Shown here piece after piece: positions 8,627 to 18,268 of a stretch of DNA of 64,000 nt. Below the pieces are notes generated by a model that was not told the DNA's origin, did not search any database, and saw nothing but the letters and a program-made list of their open reading frames with translations. The translations under genes were made by a program, and so were the position numbers. Source of the DNA: Spartinivicinus marinus. Its GTDB lineage: Bacteria; Pseudomonadota; Gammaproteobacteria; Pseudomonadales; Zooshikellaceae. The stretch is from the NCBI RefSeq assembly GCF_026309355.1, contig NZ_JAPJZK010000001.1, forward strand, positions 992,001 through 1,056,000. Reading direction: 5' to 3'. How positions within the stretch are numbered: position 1 is the stretch's first letter; every line of letters starts with the position of its first letter.

Positions 8627-10132
8627 TCAAATTTCAGTTTGAGGTCTCATGTGGGGAAAAAGTAGAACATCGCGAATAGAAGCGGCATTGGTAAACAACA
8701 TAACTAAACGATCGATCCCAATACCTTCTCCTGCAGTAGGAGGTAAACCATATTCCAGTGCATTGATGTAGTCGGCATCATAGTGCATGGCTTCATCATC
8801 ACCAGCTTCTTTTTCAGCAACTTGTTGCTGGAAACGCTCAGCTTGGTCTTCCGGATCATTTAACTCAGAAAAACCGTTGGCAATTTCTCGACCACCCACA
8901 AAAAACTCAAATCGATCTGTGACAAATGGGTTTTCATCATTGCGTCGAGCTAATGGAGAAACTTCCGTTGGGTATTCAGTAATAAATGTTGGTTGATCTA
9001 AGCGGTGCTCAACCATTTTTTCAAAAATTTCAATCTGTACCTTACCCAATCCATAACTATCTTTTAATGGAATATCCAGTTTTTCAGCCACTTTACGAGC
9101 AGACTCCAGATTATCAATATCGCTGGCTGTTAATTCTGAATTAAAGTGCAAAATAGAATCAAATACTGTCATTCGCTGAAATGGCTTTGCAAAATCATAA
9201 GTACTATCTTGATACACCACTTCTGTACTACCAAGCACTTGCTGCGTCACTGCACGCAACATATCTTCTGTTAAATCCATTAAATCATGGTAATCTGCAT
9301 AAGCCTGGTAAAACTCCAACATGGTAAACTCTGGGTTATGCCGGGTTGATAAGCCTTCATTACGGAAGTTCCGGTTGATTTCATAAACCCTTTCAAAGCC
9401 ACCCACTACAAGGCGTTTGAGGTATAGCTCTGGTGCAATACGTAAATACATATCAATATCCAGGCTATTATGATGGGTAATAAATGGCCTTGCTGCCGCA
9501 CCACCAGGAATAACCTGTAACATTGGCGTTTCCACTTCCATAAATGCCTGGTTATTTAGGTACTGACGAATTGCTGCCACTATTTGCGTTCTAACTTTAA
9601 ATACCTGACGTGATTCGTCATTGACAATTAAGTCAACATAGCGCTGGCGATAGCGCATTTCCGTATCTTCCAAGCCTTTATGCTTATCTGGCAGTGGACG
9701 CAGTGCTTTGGTTAATAATTGCACCGATTCCATATCGACATAAAGATCGCCTTTACCTGAACGCTGTAAAGTACCTTCAGCACCAATAATGTCACCTAAA
9801 TCCCAGGTTTTTATATCGCTTAGTACATCTTTAGCGAGCACTTTACGATTAACATATACCTGAATCCGATCACTAACATCCTGAACCACCATGAAAGCGC
9901 CTCGGTTCAGCATAATACGACCAGCGATTTTTACCCGAATGCCTGCTTCAGACAGCTCTTCCTTCGATTTATCCTGGTATTTGGCTTGTAAATCTCCGGC
10001 TAAACTATCGCGCCGAAAGCCATTAGGGAAAGCATTACGTTTCTCTCGAATTGCAGCTAACTTTTCCCGGCGCAATGCAATCAGCTTATTCTCATCCTGT
10101 TGCTCAACTGCATTCTGAGTTTCTTCAGTCAT
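8627..10132 (-). CDS. lysS: Lysyl-tRNA synthetase, class II
   Basis: Charges tRNA-Lys. The 501-residue protein matches bacterial class II LysRS in length and layout: a charged N-terminal helix, an OB-fold anticodon-binding domain (residues about 65-165), then the catalytic core. Class II motifs are visible: [10 protein letters not shown] (motif 1), [20 protein letters not shown] (motif 2) and [11 protein letters not shown] (motif 3). It lies 42 bases downstream of prfB, the same pairing as in E. coli and Pseudomonas, and is probably co-transcribed with it. Confidence 0.98.
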   Translation of the reverse strand: MTEETQNAVEQQDENKLIALRREKLAAIREKRNAFPNGFRRDSLAGDLQAKYQDKSKEELSEAGIRVKIAGRIMLNRGAFMVVQDVSDRIQVYVNRKVLAKDVLSDIKTWDLGDIIGAEGTLQRSGKGDLYVDMESVQLLTKALRPLPDKHKGLEDTEMRYRQRYVDLIVNDESRQVFKVRTQIVAAIRQYLNNQAFMEVETPMLQVIPGGAAARPFITHHNSLDIDMYLRIAPELYLKRLVVGGFERVYEINRNFRNEGLSTRHNPEFTMLEFYQAYADYHDLMDLTEDMLRAVTQQVLGSTEVVYQDSTYDFAKPFQRMTVFDSILHFNSELTASDIDNLESARKVAEKLDIPLKDSYGLGKVQIEIFEKMVEHRLDQPTFITEYPTEVSPLARRNDENPFVTDRFEFFVGGREIANGFSELNDPEDQAERFQQQVAEKEAGDDEAMHYDADYINALEYGLPPTAGEGIGIDRLVMLFTNAASIRDVLLFPHMRPQTEI

Positions 10133-10174
10133 ACGGGTTACCTGTTATTACATTACTTACTTTAATGGCTAAAA

Positions 10175-11273
10175 TTACAAGCCTTTCTTTAAGCTTGCCT
10201 CAATAAACTTATCAAGGTCACCATCTAATACGGCATTACAATTTGAGGTTTCCACCCCAGTTCGTAAGTCTTTAATTCTGGACGAGTCCAACACATAAGA
10301 GCGAATTTGACTGCCCCAGCCAATATCTGACTTACTGTCTTCTAGTGCCTGCTGCTCTGCAGTACGCTTTTGCATTTCCTGCTCATACAACTTAGCTTTT
10401 AACTGTTGCATGGCTTTATCTTTGTTTTGATGCTGCGAACGCTGGTTTTGACACTGAACAACAATACCTGAAGGTAAGTGAGTAATCCTGATGGCTGAAT
10501 CTGTCGTATTAACGTGCTGACCACCAGCCCCACTGGAACGATAGGTATCAATCCGTAAATCAGCCGGATTAATATCTACTTCAATATCCTCATCAATTTC
10601 AGGTGAAACAAATACTGATGCAAATGAGGTATGTCGTCGATTACCAGAATCAAAAGGTGACTTTCTCACTAGCCGATGTACGCCAGTTTCGGTTCTAAGC
10701 CAACCAAATGCATAATCACCCGAAAACTGAATGGTGGCACTTTTAATACCAGCCACATCACCGGCTGATACTTCAATCAAATCAGTTTTAAAACCTTTTT
10801 GCTCACCCCAGCGCAAATACATCCGTAGTAGCATATTGGCCCAGTCCTGAGCTTCTGTGCCACCAGAACCGGCTTGAATATCAAGATAGGCATTATTGGG
10901 GTCCATCTGGCCAGAAAACATCCGCCGGAACTCAAGCTGACCAAGTAAGTTCGACATTTCACTTAGCTCAGCCTCTACTTCTGTTACTGAATCGGGATCA
11001 TTTTCATCAATCGCCATATCCAGTAACTCTTTAGCATCATCAACACCCTGGGAGAGTTTATCAATCGTGCCTACGACTGACTCTAACTGAGACCTTTCTT
11101 TACCTAGTGCCTGCGCCCGCTCAGGCTCATTCCAAACACTGGGGTCTTCTAGCTCACGTTCAACTTCAACTAGCCGTTCCTGCTTGCCAGCATAGTCAAA
11201 GATACCCCCTGAGTACTTCAGTACGGTGCTTTAAGTCATCAATCGTTTGCAGGATCGGATTAATTTCTTGCAT
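10175..11273 (-). CDS. prfB: Peptide chain release factor 2, with programmed +1 frameshift
   Basis: Terminates translation at UGA and UAA. The reading frame is in two parts. Twenty-five codons from ATG at 11273 end in an in-frame TGA at 11196-11198. The frame then continues at +1 from the GAC at 11195-11197 to the stop at 10175. The joined protein is 365 residues, the normal RF2 length. The shift site has the classic form: an AGGGGG Shine-Dalgarno-like hexamer just before a slippery CTT TGA C. GGQ lies in [17 protein letters not shown], and the SPF-type tripeptide lies in [18 protein letters not shown]. The shift lets RF2 control its own synthesis. A conventional gene caller would report only a 280-residue fragment from an internal ATG. 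lysS follows 42 bases downstream. Confidence 0.97.
11190..11210 (-). promoter_or_regulatory. prfB autoregulatory +1 frameshift site
   Basis: Reading the minus strand, AGGGGG is followed by TAT, then CTT TGA C. The hexamer pairs with the 16S rRNA tail at the short distance needed to promote slippage of tRNA-Leu at CTT. Low RF2 favours the shift and high RF2 favours termination at TGA. The in-frame TGA is codon 26. Confidence 0.95.
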
Positions 11274-11349
11274 TGAGAATAGTTTCCAAAAAATCTTGCG
11301 TAAAAAAGCTGGCATTTTAACCGAATGCCAGCCATTTAGAAATGGAGAA

Positions 11350-13092
11350 TCAATGTCTGTTTGGCTTTACAGGATCAATATACTCAATCATCAGCTGTAA
11401 ATTCTGCTTACCCCGAAAATAGTTCACATCAAGTTTATAGGCTAGCTTGACCTGCGCGATAGACTGATCAGGCCACACCGTTAAATCAACATTAAACGCA
11501 ATAGCATCAACAAATAACTCTCCGCTAAGGTGTTTTAATAATAGTTTTAAGTGCTTTTCACCCACTATGCGCTGTTGAACAACTTGAAAATATCCCTGAA
11601 AAACCGGCTCAGGGAAGTGCTGCCCCCACGGCCCTGCCTCTCTTATTAAAGATGCCAGATATAAGTTAATTTCGTGGCAGCCTAGCTCGCCATCGGTTAA
11701 TACTTCCGCTTCCAGCTGCTCTTTAGTCAACTGGCTGGCAGCCACTTCTTGGAAGGCCTGGCTAAAAGCTGCAAAATTTTCATGCTTAATGCTAAGACCT
11801 GCTGCCATCGCATGACCACCAAACTTAATAATCAGTTCAGGATATTTTTTATCCACCACATCCAGTGCATCACGAATATGGAAACCAGGAATAGAGCGAG
11901 CAGAGCCTTTAATTTCCCCATTATCTCCTTCAGCAAAAGCAATCACTGGGCGATGGGTTCGCTCTTTAATTCGGGCAGCTAAAATGCCAATAACACCTTG
12001 GTGCCAAGCTGCATCAAATAAGCAAATACCCGTTGGCAGCCGCTCCTCTTGATCCAGCTGTAATCGCTGCAATTCAGTTAACGCCTGTTGTTGCATATCA
12101 GACTCAATCTGCTTGCGATCACGATTTAATTCATCTAGTTGGAAAGCAATTTCTCTTGCTAGTTGATGATCATTTGTTAGCAGGCACTCTATACCTAAGG
12201 ACATATCATCCAAACGCCCAGCAGCATTTAATCTTGGCCCTACAGCAAAACCCAGATCGGTTGCAACCAGTTGTTCCCGATGCCGACCAGCTACCTCAAT
12301 AAGCGCTAAAATACCTGGCCGGGCTTTCCCTGCACGAATCCGTTTCAACCCTTGCTGAACCAGTATTCGATTATTGTCGTCCAATGGCACCACATCAGCG
12401 ACTGTTCCTAATGCCACAATATCCAGAAAATTTGCCATATTGGGTTCTGGTCGAGTAGCAAACCAATTCCGTTCACGTAGCTGCTGCCTAAGCGCTACCA
12501 TCACATAAAAAATCACACCAACCCCAGCTGGATTACGACTGGGAAAATCACAGCCCGGCTGATTGGGATTTACAATAGCATCAGCCTGGGGCAGTTCAGC
12601 ACCTGCTAAATGGTGGTCAGTGACTACCACTTTAATTCCTTGCTCTTTTGCGAACTCTACCCCAGCAATACTGGAGATCCCATTATCAACGGTAATGATT
12701 AACTCAGGCTGATACTTCAGTGCTTCTGCAACAATTTCTGGCGATAAGCCATAGCCATACTCAAACCGATTCGGTACTAAATAGTTAACTTTTTCTGCAC
12801 CCAATGCTTTCAGTGCTAACACAGCCAAAGCACTACTGGTTGCTCCGTCAGCATCAAAGTCACCAACAATCAAAATTTGTTGTTGAGCCTCAATAGCCTC
12901 TGCAATTACCTCAACAGCTCGCTCAATTCCTTTAAGTGAGGTAAATGATAAAAGGGCTTGTAGAGAGTGATTAAGTTGTTTTTCTTCACTGATTCCTCTC
13001 GCGGCATAAATACGTTGCAATACGGGGTGAAGGGAATCCGAAAACTGGCATCGACTAAGATCAAAAGAACGTTGGGTTATGCGTTTTTGCAT
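11350..13092 (-). CDS. recJ: Single-stranded-DNA-specific 5'-3' exonuclease RecJ
   Basis: DHH-family nuclease for recombination, mismatch repair and base-excision repair. The 580-residue protein has the expected metal-binding motifs in order: GDFDADGATSSALAV (residues about 77-91), TVDNGISS, VVTDHHLAG (DHH) and, later, the DHHA1-type segment GGHAMAAGLSI. An OB-fold region follows at the C terminus. Length is normal (E. coli RecJ is 577). It lies between thrC and prfB on the same strand, but 200 bases from thrC with a repeat between, so separate transcription is possible. Confidence 0.97.
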   Translation of the reverse strand: MQKRITQRSFDLSRCQFSDSLHPVLQRIYAARGISEEKQLNHSLQALLSFTSLKGIERAVEVIAEAIEAQQQILIVGDFDADGATSSALAVLALKALGAEKVNYLVPNRFEYGYGLSPEIVAEALKYQPELIITVDNGISSIAGVEFAKEQGIKVVVTDHHLAGAELPQADAIVNPNQPGCDFPSRNPAGVGVIFYVMVALRQQLRERNWFATRPEPNMANFLDIVALGTVADVVPLDDNNRILVQQGLKRIRAGKARPGILALIEVAGRHREQLVATDLGFAVGPRLNAAGRLDDMSLGIECLLTNDHQLAREIAFQLDELNRDRKQIESDMQQQALTELQRLQLDQEERLPTGICLFDAAWHQGVIGILAARIKERTHRPVIAFAEGDNGEIKGSARSIPGFHIRDALDVVDKKYPELIIKFGGHAMAAGLSIKHENFAAFSQAFQEVAASQLTKEQLEAEVLTDGELGCHEINLYLASLIREAGPWGQHFPEPVFQGYFQVVQQRIVGEKHLKLLLKHLSGELFVDAIAFNVDLTVWPDQSIAQVKLAYKLDVNYFRGKQNLQLMIEYIDPVKPNRH

Positions 13093-13159
13093 AGAGGCTT
13101 TCTATAAAGATATCTGACTAAAAAGTGCTTGAAAAATATGAGCTGTGTTTTTTTAGTTA

Positions 13160-13179
13160 AGATAGGCAAATGCCTATCT
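13160..13179. repeat. Short perfect hairpin between thrC and recJ
   Basis: AGATAGGCA and TGCCTATCT pair as a 9-base stem around AA at 13160-13179. There is no T-tract on the minus strand, so it is not a convincing terminator for thrC. It could be part of a decayed repeat together with the element at 13238-13278. Confidence 0.4.
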
Positions 13180-13237
13180 CTTTAGGGCACTACTAAAAAT
13201 AAACATTTTCGCGTAGCCCTTAAATAAATGTAGTTTA

Positions 13238-13278
13238 TATACCCAAAGCGTAGGGATAAATCATTCGCGAAGGGTATA
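13238..13278. repeat. Short copy of a palindromic intergenic repeat
   Basis: A 41-base element bounded by TATACCC and GGGTATA. Its right half, TCATTCGCGAAGGGTATA at 13261-13278, is identical over 18 bases to 31161-31178. Its left part (TATACCCAAAGCG) resembles the left end of the longer element at 31051. It therefore looks like a short or internally deleted member of the same repeat family, placed just downstream of thrC. Confidence 0.7.
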
Positions 13279-13292
13279 AACTCATCTATTTT

Positions 13293-14696
13293 TTATTTAA
13301 AAAAGCGCCCATGAGTTTGAATGTACTGTTGTACATCAGCCAGTTTATTTTCCAGCACCTGGTAGCGCTCTTGCCGCTCAAATAAATCCGTTAGGTGATG
13401 AGGTAGCGCTGGGCTGGCCAGTCCAGCTTGCAAAATAGCATCTGGGAATTTAACCGGATGAGCAGTTGCCAATGTCACCATTGGCGCCGCTTGATTAGTT
13501 CGGCAACTCCGCGCCGCTTTTACACCAATTGCGGTATGAGGGTCTAGCAAATAGCCTGTTTCGGCATAAACCTGGTTAATCGTCGAGACAGTTTCTTCAT
13601 CTGAAACCCGACAACTACTGAATAATTGTTGCGCCTGTTCCCAGCGGTAAGACTCAATACTAATAGTACCTTGCTCGTTAAACTGCTCCATTAAACCTGC
13701 AATTGCTTGCCCATTACGACCATGCAAATCAAACAGTAAACGTTCAAAGTTGCTGGAAATCATGATATCCATGCTAGGCGATAACGTTGGGTGCAACTGC
13801 TCTTTAGCATACTGATTACCACTGATAAAGCGGTGCAAAATATCATTGCGGTTAGTGGCCACCACTAGTTGATTAATTGGCAAGCCCATTTGCCTGGCAA
13901 TATAGCCAGCAAAAATATCTCCAAAGTTGCCAGTTGGCACTGAAAAACTGACGCTGCGGTGAGGAGCACCTAAATGGATTGCCGCATAAAAATAATACAC
14001 CACTTGCGCCATAATTCTGGCCCAGTTAATAGAGTTCACCGCAACCAGACGTGCCTTGCCTTGTAAAAACTCTTGATTAGCAAAGCAGGCTTTTACCATG
14101 GCCTGACAATCGTCAAAATTTCCTTCAACGGCTAAATTAAATACATTATCACTAATAACCGTAGTCATTTGCCGGCGCTGTACTTCTGATACACGGTTAT
14201 GGGGATGCATAATAAAAATATCGACATTCTCACAAGGGCAACAGCCCTCAATTGCAGCCGAGCCCGTATCCCCAGACGTAGCACCAACAATCACTGCCCG
14301 CTCATCACGCTTAGCAAGCACATAATCTAATAATCGCCCCAATAGTTGCAAAGCGAAGTCTTTAAATGCCAGAGTAGGCCCATGAAATAATTCCATCACC
14401 CATTCATTAGCTCCCAATTGTTGTATGGGAGCAACTGCCGTATGACTAAAACCTGCGTAAGTATCTTGAATAATCCGGTGTAAATCTTGAGCTGGAATGC
14501 TGTCGGCAACAAAAGGGGTTATTACCTTTTCTGCCAGTTCTGCATAATTAAGACTTGCCCACGCTGAAATTTGTTCAGGCAAAAATTTAGGTAAAGTTTC
14601 AGGTACATACAGGCCACCATCACTGGCAAGTCCTGTCAGTAAGACATCCTCAAAGTTTAGCGCAGGTGCTTGCCCACGGGTACTTATATACTTCAC
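13293..14696 (-). CDS. thrC: Threonine synthase
   Basis: PLP enzyme converting O-phosphohomoserine to threonine. The 467-residue protein starts MKYISTRG from a GTG with an AGG site about 8 bases upstream, typical of gammaproteobacterial ThrC. FHGPTLAFKDFALQLLG contains the PLP lysine, and GATSGDTGSAAIEG binds phosphate. It lies about 100 bases downstream of hom on the same strand, so the pair carries aspartate semialdehyde to threonine and is probably one operon, as in Pseudomonas, where thrB is elsewhere. Confidence 0.97.
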   Translation of the reverse strand: MKYISTRGQAPALNFEDVLLTGLASDGGLYVPETLPKFLPEQISAWASLNYAELAEKVITPFVADSIPAQDLHRIIQDTYAGFSHTAVAPIQQLGANEWVMELFHGPTLAFKDFALQLLGRLLDYVLAKRDERAVIVGATSGDTGSAAIEGCCPCENVDIFIMHPHNRVSEVQRRQMTTVISDNVFNLAVEGNFDDCQAMVKACFANQEFLQGKARLVAVNSINWARIMAQVVYYFYAAIHLGAPHRSVSFSVPTGNFGDIFAGYIARQMGLPINQLVVATNRNDILHRFISGNQYAKEQLHPTLSPSMDIMISSNFERLLFDLHGRNGQAIAGLMEQFNEQGTISIESYRWEQAQQLFSSCRVSDEETVSTINQVYAETGYLLDPHTAIGVKAARSCRTNQAAPMVTLATAHPVKFPDAILQAGLASPALPHHLTDLFERQERYQVLENKLADVQQYIQTHGRFFK

Positions 14697-14798
14697 AGTA
14701 TTACCTATTTATGGAATTTTACATAATTAGTGTGTTGCTTAAACTATACCCTTTACGTCAGATTTTCTTGAAAGGTATAGTCTTTTATTAGTCGCTTA

Positions 14799-16103
14799 TC
14801 AATGACCTAAATGATCCATTCGAATAGTTACGACACTCCCCGACACATCGGCTAATGCTTGAATAGCTTCAATTGCCGCCTTCATATCTTTTTCCCGCAC
14901 TTCTCTGGTTAGCATAAAGATATCAGCAAACTGCTCGCCCTCAGGCACTTCTTTTTGATTAATTGCCTCAATGTTAATATTTAAATCACTAAGGATACGG
15001 GTAATGTTTGCCATCACACCTGGGTGATCTGCCGCCTGCATTCTTAAGTAGTAAGCAGACTCAACTTCCTCAATATCAAGAATTTTAGTGTCATCAATTG
15101 CTTCAGAGTGAAAGGCTAAAGGAGCAACTACTGAAGATACTGAATCGATTGAGCGTGCCACATCCACAATATCGGCTATTACGGCAGAAGCAGTAGGTTC
15201 TGCACCGGCACCAGGGCCATAATACATAGTTGGTCCTACAGCATCGGCATCAACCATCACCGCATTCATTACGCCATCGACTTTGGCGATTAGCTTTGTA
15301 TCTGGAATCAACGTTGGGTGTACTCTTAGCTCAATACCACCTGGCTTGCGCCGGGCAATTCCTAGATGTTTGATTTGATATCCCAGCTCCTTGGCATGCG
15401 CTAAATCTTCTGGAGTGATCTGACTAATGCCTTCGGTATAAGCAGACTTAAACTGCAGTGGAACACCAAATGCAATAGAAGCTAAGATCGTCAGCTTATG
15501 TGCTGCATCAATACCTTCTACGTCAAATGTCGGGTCAGCTTCTGCATAGCCTAACGCTTGAGCTTCGGCCAAAACATCGGCAAACTCTCGCTTTTCCTTT
15601 GCCATAGCAGTCAGAATAAAGTTACCCGTACCATTGATAATGCCAGCAATCGTATTAATCCGATTAGCCGCTAACCCTTCACGAATAGCTTTAATCACTG
15701 GAATTCCACCCGCTACGGCCGCCTCATAGGCGACAATAACACCCTTTTCTGCTGCGGCGGCAAAGATTTCATTACCATGCTCAGCTATCAGAGCCTTGTT
15801 AGCTGTCACCACATGCTTACCATGTTGGATAGCCGTTAAAACCAGCTCTTTTGCAGTGTCATACCCCCCGATTAACTCAACCACAATATCTACGGCAGGG
15901 TTCTTGGCAACCTCAAAAATATCACGCGTGATACTGGTATCAGAAAGATTACAAGCCGGGTTATCCCGTCTAGCACCCACCTGTTCAATAACAAGCTCTC
16001 GACCAAGACGCCGCGCAATCTCTTCCCCATTGCGCTGTAACACATTGAATGTACCGCTACCCACGGTACCTAACCCACATATTCCTACTTTTACGGGCTT
16101 CAA
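14799..16103 (-). CDS. hom: Homoserine dehydrogenase
   Basis: Reduces aspartate semialdehyde to homoserine. This is the 434-residue monofunctional form, not the aspartokinase fusion of enterobacteria. It has an N-terminal NAD(P) fold (VGICGLGTVGSGTFNVL), the catalytic region with GIINGTGNFILTAM and AEADPTFDVEGIDAAHKLTIL, and a C-terminal ACT domain from about residue 350 (HPGVMANITRILSDLNINIEAI) for feedback control. The start is a TTG preceded by GGGGG about 6 bases upstream. A 319-base gap separates it from dsbC upstream, leaving room for its own promoter. thrC follows. Confidence 0.97.
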   Translation of the reverse strand: MKPVKVGICGLGTVGSGTFNVLQRNGEEIARRLGRELVIEQVGARRDNPACNLSDTSITRDIFEVAKNPAVDIVVELIGGYDTAKELVLTAIQHGKHVVTANKALIAEHGNEIFAAAAEKGVIVAYEAAVAGGIPVIKAIREGLAANRINTIAGIINGTGNFILTAMAKEKREFADVLAEAQALGYAEADPTFDVEGIDAAHKLTILASIAFGVPLQFKSAYTEGISQITPEDLAHAKELGYQIKHLGIARRKPGGIELRVHPTLIPDTKLIAKVDGVMNAVMVDADAVGPTMYYGPGAGAEPTASAVIADIVDVARSIDSVSSVVAPLAFHSEAIDDTKILDIEEVESAYYLRMQAADHPGVMANITRILSDLNINIEAINQKEVPEGEQFADIFMLTREVREKDMKAAIEAIQALADVSGSVVTIRMDHLGH

Positions 16104-16422
16104 AATAGACCCCCAGTTGACTTAGCCATCATCAGATTGGGTATTTATATAGCTAACCTACCACAACCTCTTTTATCGAGCCGGTTATTATAGCGCCATT
16201 AATCAATGAGTGGAGCAGGAATTGCAGAACAATTATTACTATGCAAACAACATAACTGGAATAGTTAGCATGAGGACGCTAATTAAGAGGGCAAAAGTGA
16301 ACAGAATACATAGACTGTCGATATAATACACTATGGCACTATACCGACATGATAAAACGATAACCGACAAAATAAATTGATAATTAACATCAAATCACGA
16401 AAGTGTCGGACAACTTAGATCG
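16104..16422. other. Intergenic region between dsbC and hom
   Basis: 319 bases without a gene. On the minus strand a TATAAT hexamer (complement of 16187-16192) could be a -10 element for hom-thrC, but no convincing -35 stands 16-18 bases upstream. I see no threonine-rich leader peptide or attenuator hairpin, so thr-type attenuation is not supported here. Confidence 0.4.
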
Positions 16423-17154
16423 CTATTTTTTAACGCCTAGCAACTTAGCTAAGTTTTCAGCAGGCTGATAGCCTGGAATCAAACGACCATCAGCCAAAAC
16501 TAAAGCAGGTGTACCACTCACACCGACTTGTAAGCCCAACTTATACTGCTCCTCAACTGGGCTTGCACACTTGCTATCCGCTACCTTTTCACCTTTTTTG
16601 GCTTTGGTCATGGCATCTTTAGGATCCTTGGCACACCAAACATTCTCCATTACAGAGTAGGCTGATGATTGCTTACCACCACGAGGAAAAGCCAAATAAC
16701 GGACTTCTATGCCCATTTTATTAAGCTCTGGCACTTCAGTATGCAGCTTACGACAGTAGCCACAGTCAACATCCGTAAATACCGTAATATGAGACTTGGC
16801 TTTACCCTCTGGAGAAAAAACCACCATCTTTTCTTTAGGTACGCCATCAATTAACTTAGCCAGCGCTTTACTACGAGCCTGTTCAGTTAAGTTTGTCCAC
16901 TTATTACCATCAATCTTTAACATATCGCCACGAAACAGGTAACCACCATCAGCGCTTGTGTAAACTAGCTGACCACCAGAAAACTGCACCTCGTAGACCC
17001 CTTTCACTGGTGTTTCAGTAATTCGGTCTATAGTCACTTTACCGCCCAACTGACTTAACTTGGCTTTAATAGCCTCCTCAGGAGAAGCAGCGATCGCTGA
17101 GCTTGCCGCTAAAGCAATTATTGCTCCAAGGGCTAATTTACGAAAGGGAGTCAT
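16423..17154 (-). CDS. dsbC: Periplasmic disulfide isomerase DsbC
   Basis: Rearranges wrong disulfides in exported proteins and is kept reduced by DsbD. The 243-residue precursor has a signal peptide at about residues 1-23 (basic start, then LGAIIALAASSAIA). An N-terminal dimerisation domain and a thioredoxin domain with the active site CGYC at 131-134 follow. VSGTPALVL supplies the cis-proline loop. A second cysteine pair near 173 and 196 matches the structural disulfide of DsbC. A GAGG ribosome site lies 6 bases before the ATG. It follows xerD on the same strand, as in E. coli and Pseudomonas. Confidence 0.96.
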   Translation of the reverse strand: MTPFRKLALGAIIALAASSAIAASPEEAIKAKLSQLGGKVTIDRITETPVKGVYEVQFSGGQLVYTSADGGYLFRGDMLKIDGNKWTNLTEQARSKALAKLIDGVPKEKMVVFSPEGKAKSHITVFTDVDCGYCRKLHTEVPELNKMGIEVRYLAFPRGGKQSSAYSVMENVWCAKDPKDAMTKAKKGEKVADSKCASPVEEQYKLGLQVGVSGTPALVLADGRLIPGYQPAENLAKLLGVKK

Positions 17155-17335
17155 ACAAATCCTCGTTGTGTTTTAAAATCCACCTGCACTTAGAGAGAGA
17201 CATTTAAGCAAAAGGTTCCCTCCTACACACGGGCGATTATAACAGATTGACCACTTGATTAAATTGCACCTGCGTCAAGGCTGTTTCTGAATAAGCCGCT
17301 AGTGCTATATTCTTAAAGTAATGGCATGTAACAAA

Positions 17336-18241
17336 CTAAGCTCTTGGATGGTGCTCTTTATAAAGCTCTTGTAATCGGTGCTGAGCCACATAGGTATAAA
17401 TTTGTGTAGTAGATAAATCACTGTGTCCAAGCATCATCTGGACTACCCGCAAGTTTGCCCCATGGTTGAGTAAATGTGTAGCAAAGGCATGGCGTAGCGT
17501 ATGAGGAGAAACTTCAATGCCCATTCCCGCCAATACGGCGTATTTTTTTACTCGGTGCCAAAATGTTTGTCTGGTCATCGCTGTGCCCCGTGTTGACGGA
17601 AACAACACTTCGCAGCTAACACCTCCCACTAAGTGGGACCGAGCATTTGCTAGATAACTTTCAAGCCAGTCTTGTGCTTCTTCACCGACAGGAATCAGGC
17701 GCTCTTTATTGCCCTTACCTACAACTCGCAGTGCTCCTTGGTTAAGACTGAGTTGATGTACAGTTAAACCTACCAATTCCGATACCCGTAGCCCACTACT
17801 GTATAAGAGCTCAAGCATGGCTTTATCTCGTTGCCCTACCAAGGTTGATAAATCAGGGGCTTCAAGTAATGCTTCAACTTGCTCTTCAGACAATGACCGG
17901 GGTAAATAGCGGCCCAGTTTTGGCATCGCAATATGCTGGGTAGGGTCATCCTGTCGCAATTGCTGCAATAGTAGATACCGATAAAAGCGACGCAACACAG
18001 ATAAACATCGCGCTTGAGAACGCTTGTTGTATCCCGCTTGTAGCCGGTGTTGAAGGTAGGACTGGATATGGTCAGCCGTTACTAATAGCAGCGGCTTAGA
18101 CTCAAGCCAGTTTGCAAACCCAGACAAGTCACTCCGATAAGCAGTTAAGGTATTTTGGCTAGTGCCTCTTTCCAACCATAAGTGATCAAGAAACTGATTA
18201 ATTAACTGGTCTGCTTTTACTGTTGTCATTCCTGTCATCAC
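17336..18241 (-). CDS. xerD: Site-specific tyrosine recombinase XerD
   Basis: Resolves chromosome dimers at dif together with XerC under FtsK control. The 301-residue protein has the N-terminal SAM-like core-binding domain and the catalytic residues in order: Arg152 in SGLRVSELVGL, Lys176 in VVGKGNKERLIPVG, His247 and Arg250 in HTLRHAFATHL, His273 in GHSDLSTTQ, and Tyr282. The start is uncertain among a GTG at 18241 and ATGs at 18238 and 18229. Its position beside dsbC and its length favour XerD over XerC or an integrase. No att-like repeats flank it. Confidence 0.96.
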   Translation of the reverse strand: MMTGMTTVKADQLINQFLDHLWLERGTSQNTLTAYRSDLSGFANWLESKPLLLVTADHIQSYLQHRLQAGYNKRSQARCLSVLRRFYRYLLLQQLRQDDPTQHIAMPKLGRYLPRSLSEEQVEALLEAPDLSTLVGQRDKAMLELLYSSGLRVSELVGLTVHQLSLNQGALRVVGKGNKERLIPVGEEAQDWLESYLANARSHLVGGVSCEVLFPSTRGTAMTRQTFWHRVKKYAVLAGMGIEVSPHTLRHAFATHLLNHGANLRVVQMMLGHSDLSTTQIYTYVAQHRLQELYKEHHPRA

Positions 18242-18268
18242 ATATTAACTTGATTAACTGCTGTATAA

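Noticed and set aside
10175-11017. prfB starting at the internal ATG (280 residues)
   Set aside because: The upstream 25 codons and the frameshift site give the full-length RF2, so this start is an artefact of the in-frame TGA.
11107-11400. A plus-strand open frame of 97 codons opposite prfB
   Set aside because: It runs antisense through the RF2 start and the frameshift site; its protein resembles nothing, and prfB is certain.
16104-16422. Threonine attenuator or leader peptide upstream of hom
   Set aside because: No short frame rich in Thr/Ile codons and no paired terminator/antiterminator hairpins were seen.
17336-18241. The tyrosine recombinase as an integrase of a mobile island
   Set aside because: Length, XerD-type motifs and the dsbC neighbour fit housekeeping XerD; no att repeats or tRNA lie beside it.
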